A DNA stretch of 6,594 bases. It comes from Puniceicoccales bacterium (GTDB lineage: Bacteria; Verrucomicrobiota; Verrucomicrobiia; Opitutales; UBA953). Position 1 is the stretch's first letter; each line of letters begins with the position of its first letter. The notes under the pieces were generated by a model. That model had not been told where the DNA came from and searched no databases. It saw only the letters and a list, made by a program, of their open reading frames with translations. Positions 1 through 6,361 of the stretch are shown in pieces. The stretch spans positions 1 through 6,594 of the forward strand of contig JAITPT010000278.1 in the NCBI GenBank assembly GCA_031289285.1, given 5' to 3'. The position numbers and the translations under genes were made by a program.

Positions 1-1802
1 GCTTGGCCAAGGGCTTGCATGACACTTTCGATTTTTTCTTTGTGGGCCTTTAAGACCTCCACGGGTGTGGATTTGTCTGCAAGTAGTTTTTTGCCTTCTT
101 CAATGAGCGGGTCTATTTGACTTTTGATTTCAGCTGGGACTTTTTCTCCAAGCTCTTTGATTTGTTTTTCTACTTGGAATACAAGCGAGTCGAGGTGGTT
201 GCGCTCTTCTACTGATTCACGGGCGCGTTTGTCTTCGTCGGCGTGTAATTCGGCTTCTTTGCGGAGCTTTTCGACTTCGTCTTTAGAGAGGCCGCTGCTG
301 CCGGTGATGCTGATTTTTTGCTCTTTGCCGGTGCCTTTGTCTTTGGCAGAGACGTGCAGGATGCCGTTGGCGTCTATGTCAAAGGTGACTTCGATTTGCG
401 GGGTGCCGCGGGGGGCAGGGAGAATGCCGTCGAGCTTGAAGGTGCCGAGTTGTTTGTTGTCGCGAGACATGGGGCGTTCGCCTTGTAGAACGACAATTTC
501 TACACCGGGTTGGTTGTCGGCGGCTGTAGAAAATATCTGCGATTTTTTAGTGGGGATGGTGGTGTTGCGCTCAATCATGGGCGTGGCGATGGCACCGGCT
601 GTTTCTATAGCGAGTGTGAGCGGGGTGACGTCTAAGAGTAGGACGTCGCGCACGTCGCCTTTGAGGACGCCGCCTTGGATGGCCGCGCCGATGGCGACGA
701 CTTCATCGGGGTTGACGCCTTGGTGGGGGGCTTTGCCGGCGAGGTCGCGGGCGATTTCCACTATCTTGGGCATACGGGTCATGCCGCCGACGAGGACAAG
801 CTCGTTGACTTCGCTCATGGAGAGTGCGGCGTCTTTTAAGCAGCTGAGGAAGGGGGCGCGGGTGCGCTCGGAGAGGCGGTCGCAGATTTGCTCAAGTTTG
901 GCGCGGCTGAGTTGTAGGTTGAGGTGCTTGGGGCCGCTGGCGTCGGCTGTGATAAAGGGGAGGTTGATGTCGGTTGTTTGCGCGGAAGAGAGAGCGATTT
1001 TCGCTTTTTCGGCTTCTTCTTTTAGGCGTTGTAGAGCCATCGGGTCTTTGCGGAGGTCAATGCCGTTGTCGCGTTGAAATTCGGCGACGAGCCAGTCTAT
1101 AATGGCACTGTCCCAGTTGTCGCCGCCGAGATGGGTGTCGCCGTTGGTGGCTTTGACTTCAAAAACGCCGTCGCCGATTTCGAGAATGGAGACGTCGAAG
1201 GTGCCGCCGCCGAGGTCATAGACGGCGATTTTTTCGTCGGACTTTTTGTCGAGGCCGTAGGCGAGGGAGGCGGCGGTCGGCTCGTTGATGATGCGGAGGA
1301 CTTCGAGGCCAGCGATGGCGCCGGCGTCTTTGGTGGCCTGGCGTTGGGCGTCGTTAAAATAGGCGGGGACGGTGATGACGGCCTGGGTGACTTTTTCGCC
1401 GAGGAAGGCTTCGGCGTCGGCCTTCATTTTGGCGAGAACCATGGCGGAGATTTGCTCCGGCGCGAAGGTTTCGCGTTTGCCGTTGACGTCGCAGGCGATC
1501 CAGGCGTCGCCGTTTTTGCCTTCAACGACGCTGTAGGGGAGCGATTTAATTTCTTCTTGCACTTCGCGGAACTTGCGCCCGATGAGGCGTTTAGCCGAGA
1601 AGATGGTGTTCTGTGGGTTGGTGACGGCTTGGCGCTTGGCGGCTTGGCCGACGAGGCGGTCGCCGTTTTTGGCGAAGGCGACGACGGAGGGCGTGGTGCG
1701 TGCGCCTTCGCTGTTTGGGATGACGACTGGTTCGCCGCCTTCCATGATGGACATGCAGGAATTTGTGGTTCCGAGGTCTATTCCGAGGATTTTGTTGCTC
1801 AT
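1..1802 (-). CDS. dnaK: Molecular chaperone DnaK (Hsp70), C-terminal end cut by window edge
   Basis: Cytosolic ATP-dependent chaperone that binds exposed hydrophobic peptides and cycles with DnaJ and GrpE. The minus strand reads from ATG at 1802-1800 through 600 open codons to the left edge. Seen: DLGTTNSC (residues 9-16, phosphate-binding loop), KRLIG (Lys71, catalytic lysine), NEPTAASLAYG (173-183), DLGGGTFD (196-203), GGDNWD (226-231), LVGGMTRMP (337-345), interdomain linker DVLLLDVTPL (386-395), then the substrate-binding beta domain with LQGERPMSRDNK, PAPRGTPQIEVTFDIDANG and ILHVSAKDKGTGKEQKI, and the start of the helical lid. The segment near 80-105 contains the insertion typical of Gram-negative DnaK. 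Family length is about 640, so roughly 40 residues (lid end and acidic tail) lie outside the window. Ribosome-binding signal is weak (a G-rich CGGGG about 5 bases before ATG). No neighbouring grpE or dnaJ is visible. No full CIRCE operator is seen upstream. Identification is secure. Confidence 0.98.
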   Translation of the reverse strand, partial: MSNKILGIDLGTTNSCMSIMEGGEPVVIPNSEGARTTPSVVAFAKNGDRLVGQAAKRQAVTNPQNTIFSAKRLIGRKFREVQEEIKSLPYSVVEGKNGDAWIACDVNGKRETFAPEQISAMVLAKMKADAEAFLGEKVTQAVITVPAYFNDAQRQATKDAGAIAGLEVLRIINEPTAASLAYGLDKKSDEKIAVYDLGGGTFDVSILEIGDGVFEVKATNGDTHLGGDNWDSAIIDWLVAEFQRDNGIDLRKDPMALQRLKEEAEKAKIALSSAQTTDINLPFITADASGPKHLNLQLSRAKLEQICDRLSERTRAPFLSCLKDAALSMSEVNELVLVGGMTRMPKIVEIARDLAGKAPHQGVNPDEVVAIGAAIQGGVLKGDVRDVLLLDVTPLTLAIETAGAIATPMIERNTTIPTKKSQIFSTAADNQPGVEIVVLQGERPMSRDNKQLGTFKLDGILPAPRGTPQIEVTFDIDANGILHVSAKDKGTGKEQKISITGSSGLSKDEVEKLRKEAELHADEDKRARESVEERNHLDSLVFQVEKQIKELGEKVPAEIKSQIDPLIEEGKKLLADKSTPVEVLKAHKEKIESVMQALGQ

Positions 1803-2333
1803 AGTGCCCCGCTTTTGAGCAATTCGGGTGCCAATGGGGGCGGAGACGAACATAAGATGTTGAGAGGGAAGGGGTTAGCTTTGTTTTCCATCGGCAGGGC
1901 GCGCATAGGGCATTGTGAAAAATTAGGACAAAATGGCGCGGTTTGTAGAGACGGCGGGAAAAATTGGCGCAAAACGGTCGGGAGCGGTGGCGGCGCGTAT
2001 TTGCGCAAACCCGCAAAAATCGGCGAAATCGGCGAAACCGATGGAGTGACGTTTTTTTTGGGGAGGTCGGCGCGGTGATGTTTGCGGTGGTGTTTGGCGC
2101 ATGTCTGGCGACCTGCTCGCGGTGGCTTGCTGTGTGTCGGCGGGCGCGGATGTCGGGTGCTCCGGCGGGAGTCAAGAGAGAAAAATGGCTGCCATTTAAT
2201 TCCGTTTTGAGTGCGGCGTGGGTGCCACCTGCGGGGCGGCTTTTTCGGTGTCCTGCTTTTCCACCTTGCGCCTTCCGCCGCCAGCCGTTTTTTGCTCCCC
2301 CTGTTTTTCAATTACACCGCGCCAGCACTTGCC
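1803..2333. other. Divergent intergenic region between dnaK and nrdJ
   Basis: About 530 bp lie between two divergent start codons, so promoters for both genes should be here, but I cannot name a convincing sigma-70 or heat-shock promoter by eye. Seen: a perfect 10-bp palindrome TTTGCGCAAA at 2000-2009; a 9-bp tandem repeat ATCGGCGAA at 2019-2036, whose second unit also forms the inverted repeat ATCGG-CGAAA-CCGAT (2028-2042); a run of eight T at 2052-2059; and a palindromic repeat at 2181-2202 (listed separately). No NrdR-box pair and no cobalamin-riboswitch B12 box are recognisable before nrdJ. Reading frames crossing this region look like chance openings. Confidence 0.6.
2181..2202. repeat. 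Short palindromic intergenic repeat, copy 1
   Basis: Contains AAATGGC-T-GCCATTT (2183-2197), a perfect 7-bp inverted repeat around one base, followed by AATTC. A near-identical copy lies at 5401-5424 (one changed base in the arm) and a third at 6471-6488. The sequence just before copies 1 and 2 is also similar (TCAAG then GA-rich), so the repeat unit is longer than the palindrome. It sits about 130 bp upstream of the nrdJ start. The same element in three intergenic places points to a dispersed repeat rather than a gene-specific operator, although a shared regulator site is possible. Confidence 0.7.
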
Positions 2334-4928
2334 ATGTCCACCGATTTTCTGCCGTCCGAACCTGTCACCGCCAACGCCGCCAACGCCGCCGCCGTCGCGC
2401 CAACCTCTCCTGCGGTTGCCGCCCCCGCCGCCCGTGCGGACGCGCCGCCCGCGTCGGGCCAAGACGCCCCCGCTCCCGTCGCCCCCGCCTCTTCCGTCGC
2501 CCCCGCCGTCGCCACCATTCCTTCCGCCGTCGCTCCGCTCCGTTTCGTGACCAAGCGGGACGGGCGTGTGGTGCCGTGGGACCGCGCTCGCGTCGAGCGC
2601 GCCATCCGCAGTGCGCTTGCCAGCGTTTCTCAGGCGGCGGATTGGCGCTCGCTCCCCGACTTCGGTCTCTCCACGGAGGCGCTTGTTGACTCCGTCCGCA
2701 TCGCTGTCGCGGTCGAGTCCGAGTTTGCTGCCCGCCTCAACGCTGGCGAGTTTCCCAGTGTCGAGGAGATACAAGACGCTGCCGAGCGCACGCTCGCGAC
2801 CCTCGGCCATTTTGACGCCGCCAAGTCTTTCATCCTTTACCGCGCTGCTCACGCCAAGAACCGTGGTGCCGCCGACACCGCCAAGCCCAACGGCCTCCAA
2901 GACTACATCGCCATCGCCAAATACGCCCGTTACCGCCACGACCTCCGCCGCCGCGAAGTCTGGCCGGAGCCTGTCGAGCGCGTCGCCGACATGCACAAGC
3001 GCCGCTTTGCCTACGTGGACAAGCAGCCCAGCCTGCTCCCCGACGAGTCTGCCGCTCCCTCCTTCGAGAGCCAAATCACTGCTGCCTTTCAAATGGTCGC
3101 CGCGCACCGCGTCTTGCCCAGTATGCGCAGCCTCCAATTCGGCGGCCCCGCCATCGAGAAAGAAGAGGCCCGCATGTTCAATTGCGCCTTCACTTTCATC
3201 AACCGCATTGACGCCTTTTCCGAGACGCTCTGGCTCCTCCTCTGCGGCACTGGCACGGGCATCTCTGTCCAAAAACAGCACATCGCCCAGCTCCCCGAGT
3301 TCCCCGCTCGCGCCGAAGACGGCGAGCTACCCGTCGAGCACCACCACGTCGGCGACACCATCCGCGGCTGGGCGGATGCGCTCAAAGCCCTCATCCGTTC
3401 CTACCTCTCTGGGCACCTCGTCGAGTTCAACTATTCGAACATCCGCGACAAAGGCATCCCGCTAAAAACCTCCGGCGGCAAAGCCCCCGGGCACCTCCCG
3501 CTACGCCGCTCGCTCGAGGCCATTCGCAAAATCCTCGACCGTGTGCCCGGACGCCGCTTGAAGCCCGTCGAAGCCTACGACATCGTCATGCACGCCGCCC
3601 GCGCCGTCCTCTCTGGCGGCATCCGGCGCAGTGCTACCATCTGCCTTTTCAGCGCGGACGACGAGGAGATGATGCTCGCCAAAACTGGCGAGTGGTATAA
3701 GGAAAACCCCCAGCGCACCGCCTCCAACAACTCCGCCGTCATCAACCGCCACACCACCCCGCAAGACGTTTTTCTCACCCTCTTTGAAAAACAAAAAGAG
3801 TTCGGCGAACCCGGTTTTTACTTTGTCGAAAACGAAGACTACGGTGCCAATCCCTGCGTCGAAATCGGCCTCGCCCCCTTTGTTGACATCCGCGAAGAAA
3901 GCGAAATCACCCGTCTGCGCGAGCTTGGCCACGAGGGCGAACTCGCCATCGGCCAACGCCTCTGCGGCTGGCAAATGTGCAACCTCTCTACGATTAACGC
4001 CGCCGCCTGTGTCACCCCCGAAGACTTCTACCAAAGCTGCCGCGCCGCTGCCCTCATCGGCACCCTCCAAGCCTCTTACACCAAGATGCCCTACCTCGGC
4101 GCAGCCACCCAATTCATCAACGAACGCGAGTCTCTCCTCGGCGTCTCTGTCACGGGCATTCTCGACAACCCAGCCCTCTTCCTCGACCCCCAAGTGCTCG
4201 AAACCGGTGCCGCCGAAGTTCGCAAAGAGAACGCCCGTGTCGCTGCAATTATCGGCATCCCCGCCGCTGCCCGCGCCACCTGTGTAAAACCCGAAGGCAC
4301 CGCCTCTCTCCTCCTCGGCACCTCCAGCGGCATCCACCCGCACCACGCCAAACGCTACTTCCGCCGAGTGCAAGCCAACCGCATGGAAGCCGTCTATCAA
4401 CACTTCCGCGCCACCAATCCGGGCATGACCGAAAAGAGTGCTACCAACGCCAACGACGACGTCATCACCTTCCCAATACAAGCCCGCCCCGACGCCATCG
4501 TGCGCGACGACATCCGTGCCACCCAATTTCTCGGTTACGTCCGCCTTGTCCAGCAACACTGGGTGCAGGCCGGGCGTGCCCACGAAAAATATAACCCCGG
4601 CCTCCACCACAACGTCTCCAACACCTGTGTCGTGCGCGATGACGAATGGGAGGAAGTTGCCGCGTATATTTGGGAAAACAGAAATTATTTTACTGGCATT
4701 TCTCTTCTCAAATTCACTGGTGATAAAATCTACACCCAAGCGCCGAACGAAGCCGTTATTTCCGAGGCTGACCTCGCCCGTTGGGAAGCGCTTAAATACA
4801 CACCTGTTGATTATACAAAGATGGTAGAATTAACAGACGAAACCGCGTTAAAAGAAATCATTGCTTGCGCCGGTGGCCAATGCGACGACCAAGTCCCCCT
4901 CCCACCTCTGCTGCCCCCAAGGTATTGA
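2334..4928 (+). CDS. nrdJ: Adenosylcobalamin-dependent class II ribonucleotide reductase (RTPR-like) with N-terminal ATP-cone
   Basis: Reduces ribonucleotides to deoxyribonucleotides using a coenzyme B12-generated thiyl radical, so it supplies DNA precursors with or without oxygen. The protein is 864 aa. Seen: an Ala/Pro-rich low-complexity leader (about 14-68); an ATP-cone, the allosteric activity domain (about 69-175, starting RFVTKRDGRVVPW); first redox cysteine Cys284 in MFNCAF; GTGTGISVQ (305-313); FNYSNIRDKGIPLKTSGG (365-382); NPCVE with Asn506, radical Cys508 and Glu510; second redox cysteine Cys549 in MCNLS; CVKPEGTASLLLGTSSGIHP (650-669); and the C-terminal shuttle pair Cys845/Cys850 (CAGGQC). 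These match the monomeric Lactobacillus leichmannii enzyme (739 aa), which lacks the ATP-cone, so triphosphates are the likely substrate (inference). Start: ATG 2334 gives a sensible N terminus; GTG 2211 would add 41 residues translated from intergenic sequence. No clear Shine-Dalgarno is seen. No nrdB or nrdR is adjacent. Confidence 0.95.
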   Translation: MSTDFLPSEPVTANAANAAAVAPTSPAVAAPAARADAPPASGQDAPAPVAPASSVAPAVATIPSAVAPLRFVTKRDGRVVPWDRARVERAIRSALASVSQAADWRSLPDFGLSTEALVDSVRIAVAVESEFAARLNAGEFPSVEEIQDAAERTLATLGHFDAAKSFILYRAAHAKNRGAADTAKPNGLQDYIAIAKYARYRHDLRRREVWPEPVERVADMHKRRFAYVDKQPSLLPDESAAPSFESQITAAFQMVAAHRVLPSMRSLQFGGPAIEKEEARMFNCAFTFINRIDAFSETLWLLLCGTGTGISVQKQHIAQLPEFPARAEDGELPVEHHHVGDTIRGWADALKALIRSYLSGHLVEFNYSNIRDKGIPLKTSGGKAPGHLPLRRSLEAIRKILDRVPGRRLKPVEAYDIVMHAARAVLSGGIRRSATICLFSADDEEMMLAKTGEWYKENPQRTASNNSAVINRHTTPQDVFLTLFEKQKEFGEPGFYFVENEDYGANPCVEIGLAPFVDIREESEITRLRELGHEGELAIGQRLCGWQMCNLSTINAAACVTPEDFYQSCRAAALIGTLQASYTKMPYLGAATQFINERESLLGVSVTGILDNPALFLDPQVLETGAAEVRKENARVAAIIGIPAAARATCVKPEGTASLLLGTSSGIHPHHAKRYFRRVQANRMEAVYQHFRATNPGMTEKSATNANDDVITFPIQARPDAIVRDDIRATQFLGYVRLVQQHWVQAGRAHEKYNPGLHHNVSNTCVVRDDEWEEVAAYIWENRNYFTGISLLKFTGDKIYTQAPNEAVISEADLARWEALKYTPVDYTKMVELTDETALKEIIACAGGQCDDQVPLPPLLPPRY

Positions 4929-4986
4929 CACAGAGCGCATTCGGCATGGCCATAAAAGGCGGTGCCGTAGCTACTACCACCAAGGT
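4929..4986. other. Region just downstream of nrdJ; no strong terminator seen
   Basis: After the TGA at 4926-4928 there is an interrupted inverted repeat, GGTG..GTAG/CTAC..CACC, within about 4962-4982, followed by AAGGTTTT. Its two short stem blocks are separated by a bulge, so it could be a weak terminator for nrdJ, but it lacks a clean U-tract. A 21-base repeat begins straight after it at 4987. Confidence 0.25.
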
Positions 4987-5007
4987 TTTAACCTAAGAAC
5001 GGCAGTT
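4987..5007. repeat. Dispersed intergenic repeat, half-element shared with 6486-6506
   Basis: TTTAACCTAA followed by a variable base and AACGGCAGTT matches 6486-6506 at 20 of 21 positions in the same orientation. Similarity fades beyond it, though both copies continue with a related GCGGGC stretch. At 6471 this block is joined directly to the AAATGG palindrome; here the palindrome is absent. It also overlaps the stop codon of the short minus-strand frame at 5007-5228. Confidence 0.65.
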
Positions 5008-5228
5008 CAGCGGGCAGTGCTTGCGGCTGCGAGTGCTAACCCCCAAGGGAAGCCGCGATGAGATGCATCAAGTGCTCTCATCTTCTTCTTGTGTTCCTCA
5101 AGGTCGAACGGCTTCAGAGCGTTCATCCTCTTTCCGATTTCGAGTATTTCTTCTTCAGTCATAGCACCGCCGACACTGCCCATTCTGCCGCGAAACGCAG
5201 GCGACAATCGCGTCACCAAGGAACGCAA
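5007..5228 (-). CDS. Unidentified short open reading frame, possibly a gene remnant
   Basis: Not recognised. The most protein-like part begins at ATG 5162 and reads MTEEEILEIGKRMNALKPFD, then a Lys/Glu-rich stretch and RALDASHRGFPWG, a charged, probably helical segment of the kind seen in small antitoxins and adaptor-like proteins, though no family can be named. The frame is open back to a stop at 5301-5303. Possible starts are TTG 5228 (a GAGG lies 11 bases upstream, giving 73 aa), ATG 5183 (58 aa) and ATG 5162 (51 aa). The last residues (LALAAASTAR) are encoded by sequence next to a dispersed repeat at 4987-5007, which also abuts the stop, so the original C terminus may have been replaced. 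AGA, AGG and AAG codons are more frequent than in nrdJ, hinting at a separate origin. It is convergent with nrdJ. It could be chance. Confidence 0.3.
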   Translation of the reverse strand: MRSLVTRLSPAFRGRMGSVGGAMTEEEILEIGKRMNALKPFDLEEHKKKMRALDASHRGFPWGLALAAASTAR

Positions 5229-5627
5229 AAAAGTTGGTGCCTCGTTGTTTTGAGTGGGAGCACGGACGCATCCAGCCCCGCATGAGGCGAGATTATCGGG
5301 TTACCAGACGTTGGTGGTGCGTGTTCTGCTGTGTGTTCCGCTATATTCTTGTGGTGGGCACAGCACGGAAAATGCGCACGAACGGTATCGGAATCAAGTG
5401 AAAAAAATGGCTGCCTTTTAATTCGAGCGCGATAAATGGACCAAATATTGTCCGAGTTGTAAGTGCATGATTTGTCGCATATTTGAGACGCAGATGCCTT
5501 TTTCTCTCTCCTGCGTCCCCGCTTCCTTCCGCCGTCGCCCCCCGCCCCTCTCTCCGAATAATTAACCAGACTAAAGATTTTGCCCGACGTCGCCTACCTA
5601 ATCCCGTAACGCTCCCGCATTTTTGCC
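5229..5627. other. Intergenic stretch without a supported gene
   Basis: About 400 bp hold one copy of the palindromic repeat (5401-5424) and a pyrimidine-rich tract from about 5498 to 5555, but no reading frame with a recognisable protein. The possible plus-strand frame from 5483 is Arg/Pro-rich translation of that tract and is not supported. A 16-base match, TTCCTTCCGCCGTCGC, occurs both here (about 5522) and inside the Ala/Pro leader of nrdJ (about 2519); it may be simple compositional chance. Confidence 0.5.
5401..5424. repeat. Short palindromic intergenic repeat, copy 2
   Basis: Seven A followed by TGGCTGCCTTTTAATTC. It matches copy 1 (2181-2202) except for one base in the right arm (CTTTT instead of CATTT), which puts a single mismatch into the inverted repeat. 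Both copies are preceded by TCAAG and a GA-rich stretch and followed by AATTC. Confidence 0.7.
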
Positions 5628-5662
5628 AAGCCCACTCCTTTTACTGGGGGCGGGCTTTTTTT
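5628..5662 (+). terminator. Rho-independent terminator
   Basis: AAGCCCACTCC pairs across the loop TTTTACT with the G-rich arm GGGGG-C-GGGCTT and is followed immediately by seven T (5656-5662). The stem has about ten pairs, including one G-T pair, with a single A-C mismatch. Orientation terminates plus-strand transcripts arriving from the left. No plus-strand gene is recognised in the preceding 700 bp, so it may close an unrecognised transcript or a long nrdJ read-through message. The right arm lies inside tandem unit 1 and the left arm lies just outside it. Confidence 0.7.
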
Positions 5663-5720
5663 CGAGACGACGCCGAAACTTGACATCCTGCCGCCGTTAT
5701 GCCACGACCTAAGCAGTTCG

Positions 5721-5748
5721 CTGCCGCCCGACGCTACGTCGGCGGCAG
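5721..5748. other. Strong GC-rich hairpin in tandem unit 1
   Basis: CTGCCGCC-CGACG, loop CTA, CGTCGGCGGCAG: twelve base pairs with one bulged C in the left arm and a three-base loop. The same hairpin is found at 6098-6125 with loop CTG. The only substitution between the copies within the element falls in the loop, so pairing is retained. There is no T-run behind it, so it is not an intrinsic terminator. It could be an RNA structural element or a DNA target for a repeat-moving enzyme. Confidence 0.75.
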
Positions 5749-5777
5749 CCCTACCGCAAACCTCCAACACCTACTCA

Positions 5778-6002
5778 ATGAGCCGAAAACGCCGCCGCGC
5801 CCGCCGCCACTCCCGCAAACACAACCACGCCTCGGACAACTCTGCGGACAACTCCGAGGACATCATCTTTACGGAGATTTGGACACCTTCCCCATACGAA
5901 CCCAAATGGCTTATGTGCCTAATCTGGCTCGCAAACTTTGTTTGCGAAACCTTCATCAAGGTGAAACACTTTTTCGCGCCTCCGACGCCGATGCGCCGAT
6001 AA
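5778..6002 (+). CDS. Candidate small protein, tandem copy 1 (74 aa)
   Basis: No known family recognised. Residues 1-17 are extremely basic (MSRKRRRARRHSRKHNH), 19-29 are acidic/serine-rich with a repeated DNS, residues 43-60 form a hydrophobic stretch (KWLMCLIWLANFVCETFI) that could be a short membrane or amphipathic helix, followed by KVKHFF and a proline-rich tail. The paralogue at 6155-6361 keeps the N terminus, the KW, a hydrophobic segment and IKVKHFF at the same spacing although the DNA between is diverged. A 12-bp in-frame duplication (DNSA/DNSE) occurs only in this copy. No Shine-Dalgarno is seen, but nrdJ lacks one too. A second frame starting at ATG 5699 is also open, so the coding frame is not proven. 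A weak terminator follows the stop. Confidence 0.4.
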   Translation: MSRKRRRARRHSRKHNHASDNSADNSEDIIFTEIWTPSPYEPKWLMCLIWLANFVCETFIKVKHFFAPPTPMRR

Positions 6003-6011
6003 CATCAGGAA

Positions 6012-6039
6012 CCCCTTTTACTGGGGGCGGGCTTTTTTT
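6012..6039 (+). terminator. Weak terminator-like sequence at the junction of the two tandem units
   Basis: CCCC-TTTTACT-GGGG followed by GCGGGC and seven T (6033-6039), ten bases after the stop of the first small reading frame. The loop, right arm and T-run are the same as in the good terminator at 5628-5662, but the left arm here is the unit's own end (GGAACCCC), so only about four to five pairs form. It could still end transcription of the first unit. Confidence 0.4.
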
Positions 6040-6097
6040 CGAGACAACGCCGAAACTTGACATCCTGCCGCCGTTATGCCACGACCTAAGCAGTTCG

Positions 6098-6125
6098 CTG
6101 CCGCCCGACGCTGCGTCGGCGGCAG
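6098..6125. other. Strong GC-rich hairpin in tandem unit 2
   Basis: Same twelve-pair stem with a bulged C as at 5721-5748; the loop is CTG instead of CTA. Conservation follows from the recent duplication of this block, so it is not independent proof of function. Confidence 0.75.
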
Positions 6126-6154
6126 CCCTACCGCAAACCTCCAACACCTACTCA

Positions 6155-6361
6155 ATGAGCCGAAAACGCCGCCGCGCCCGCTGCCACTCCCGCAAACACA
6201 AGCACGCCTCGGACAACTCCGAACGAATAATATTTTCGGATTATATCACGGGCACGTTTGTCCCAAACAAATGGCATATAGCACTCATACGCTCCGCAGA
6301 ATTTATTTACGAAGTGCTAATCAAGGTGAAACACTTTTTCAAGAAGCCGACGGACCAATAA
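6155..6361 (+). CDS. Candidate small protein, tandem copy 2 (68 aa)
   Basis: Paralogue of the frame at 5778-6002; not recognised. The basic N terminus differs by only two residues (Cys10, Lys16). The middle reads IIFSDYITGTFVPNKW then HIALIRSAEFIYEVLIKVKH, ending FFKKPTDQ. Against copy 1 there are identical residues at IIF, T, KW, LI, A, F, E and IKVKHFF, and conservative exchanges (T/S, E/D, V/I, M/I, F/L); several identical residues use different codons (four Ile or Leu, one Thr). The central segment is less hydrophobic than in copy 1 (Arg and two Glu), so it looks more like an amphipathic helix than a membrane span. Start choice follows copy 1; the same frame is open upstream to ATG 5699 only because the 377-bp offset joins it to another frame of unit 1. 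Confidence 0.4.
   Translation: MSRKRRRARCHSRKHKHASDNSERIIFSDYITGTFVPNKWHIALIRSAEFIYEVLIKVKHFFKKPTDQ

Larger units (their letters stand above)
5637..6013 (+). repeat. Tandem unit 1 (377 bp)
   Basis: First of two head-to-tail copies. The stretch 5639-5842 matches 6016-6219 with four substitutions in 204 bp (5669, 5736, 5805 and 5825). Positions 5843-5954 are strongly diverged from 6220-6319, and 5955-5975 are identical to 6320-6340. The unit starts with the right arm of a terminator and a T-run, contains TTGACA (5680-5685, resembling a -35 box but without a matching -10 at the right spacing), a 12-bp hairpin, and a 74-codon reading frame. It ends with ATAACATC-GGAACC. Confidence 0.9.

Noticed and set aside
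124..2078. Long plus-strand open frames across the dnaK region (124-1077 and 1074-2078)
   Set aside because: They are antisense to dnaK, which shows all Hsp70 motifs; their translations are low-complexity Ser/Arg- or Gly-rich.
2211..2333. Extension of the reductase to a GTG start at 2211, giving a hydrophobic signal-like N terminus
   Set aside because: The extra 41 residues are translated intergenic sequence close to a dispersed repeat, and a cytosolic ribonucleotide reductase has no need of a signal peptide. ATG 2334 is preferred.
1803..2333. Adenosylcobalamin riboswitch or NrdR boxes upstream of the B12-dependent reductase
   Set aside because: No recognisable B12-box sequence or paired NrdR-type boxes were found by eye.
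2196..4739. Long minus-strand open frames opposite the reductase (2196-3281 and 3501-4739)
   Set aside because: Gly/Ala/Val-rich antisense shadows produced by strong C-ending codon bias; no motif is recognisable.
5031..5040. GAGTGCTAA, matching the right half of a CIRCE heat-shock operator
   Set aside because: The left half TTAGCACTC is absent at the required nine-base spacing and the site is far from dnaK.
5680..5685. TTGACA as a promoter -35 box for the tandem unit
   Set aside because: No TATAAT-like hexamer lies 16-18 bases downstream, and the same sequence is present in both copies simply through duplication.
5843..6319. Diversity-generating retroelement pattern for the variable core
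   Set aside because: Differences between copies are not restricted to adenines of one copy (for example CCT versus GGC), and no reverse transcriptase is present in the window.
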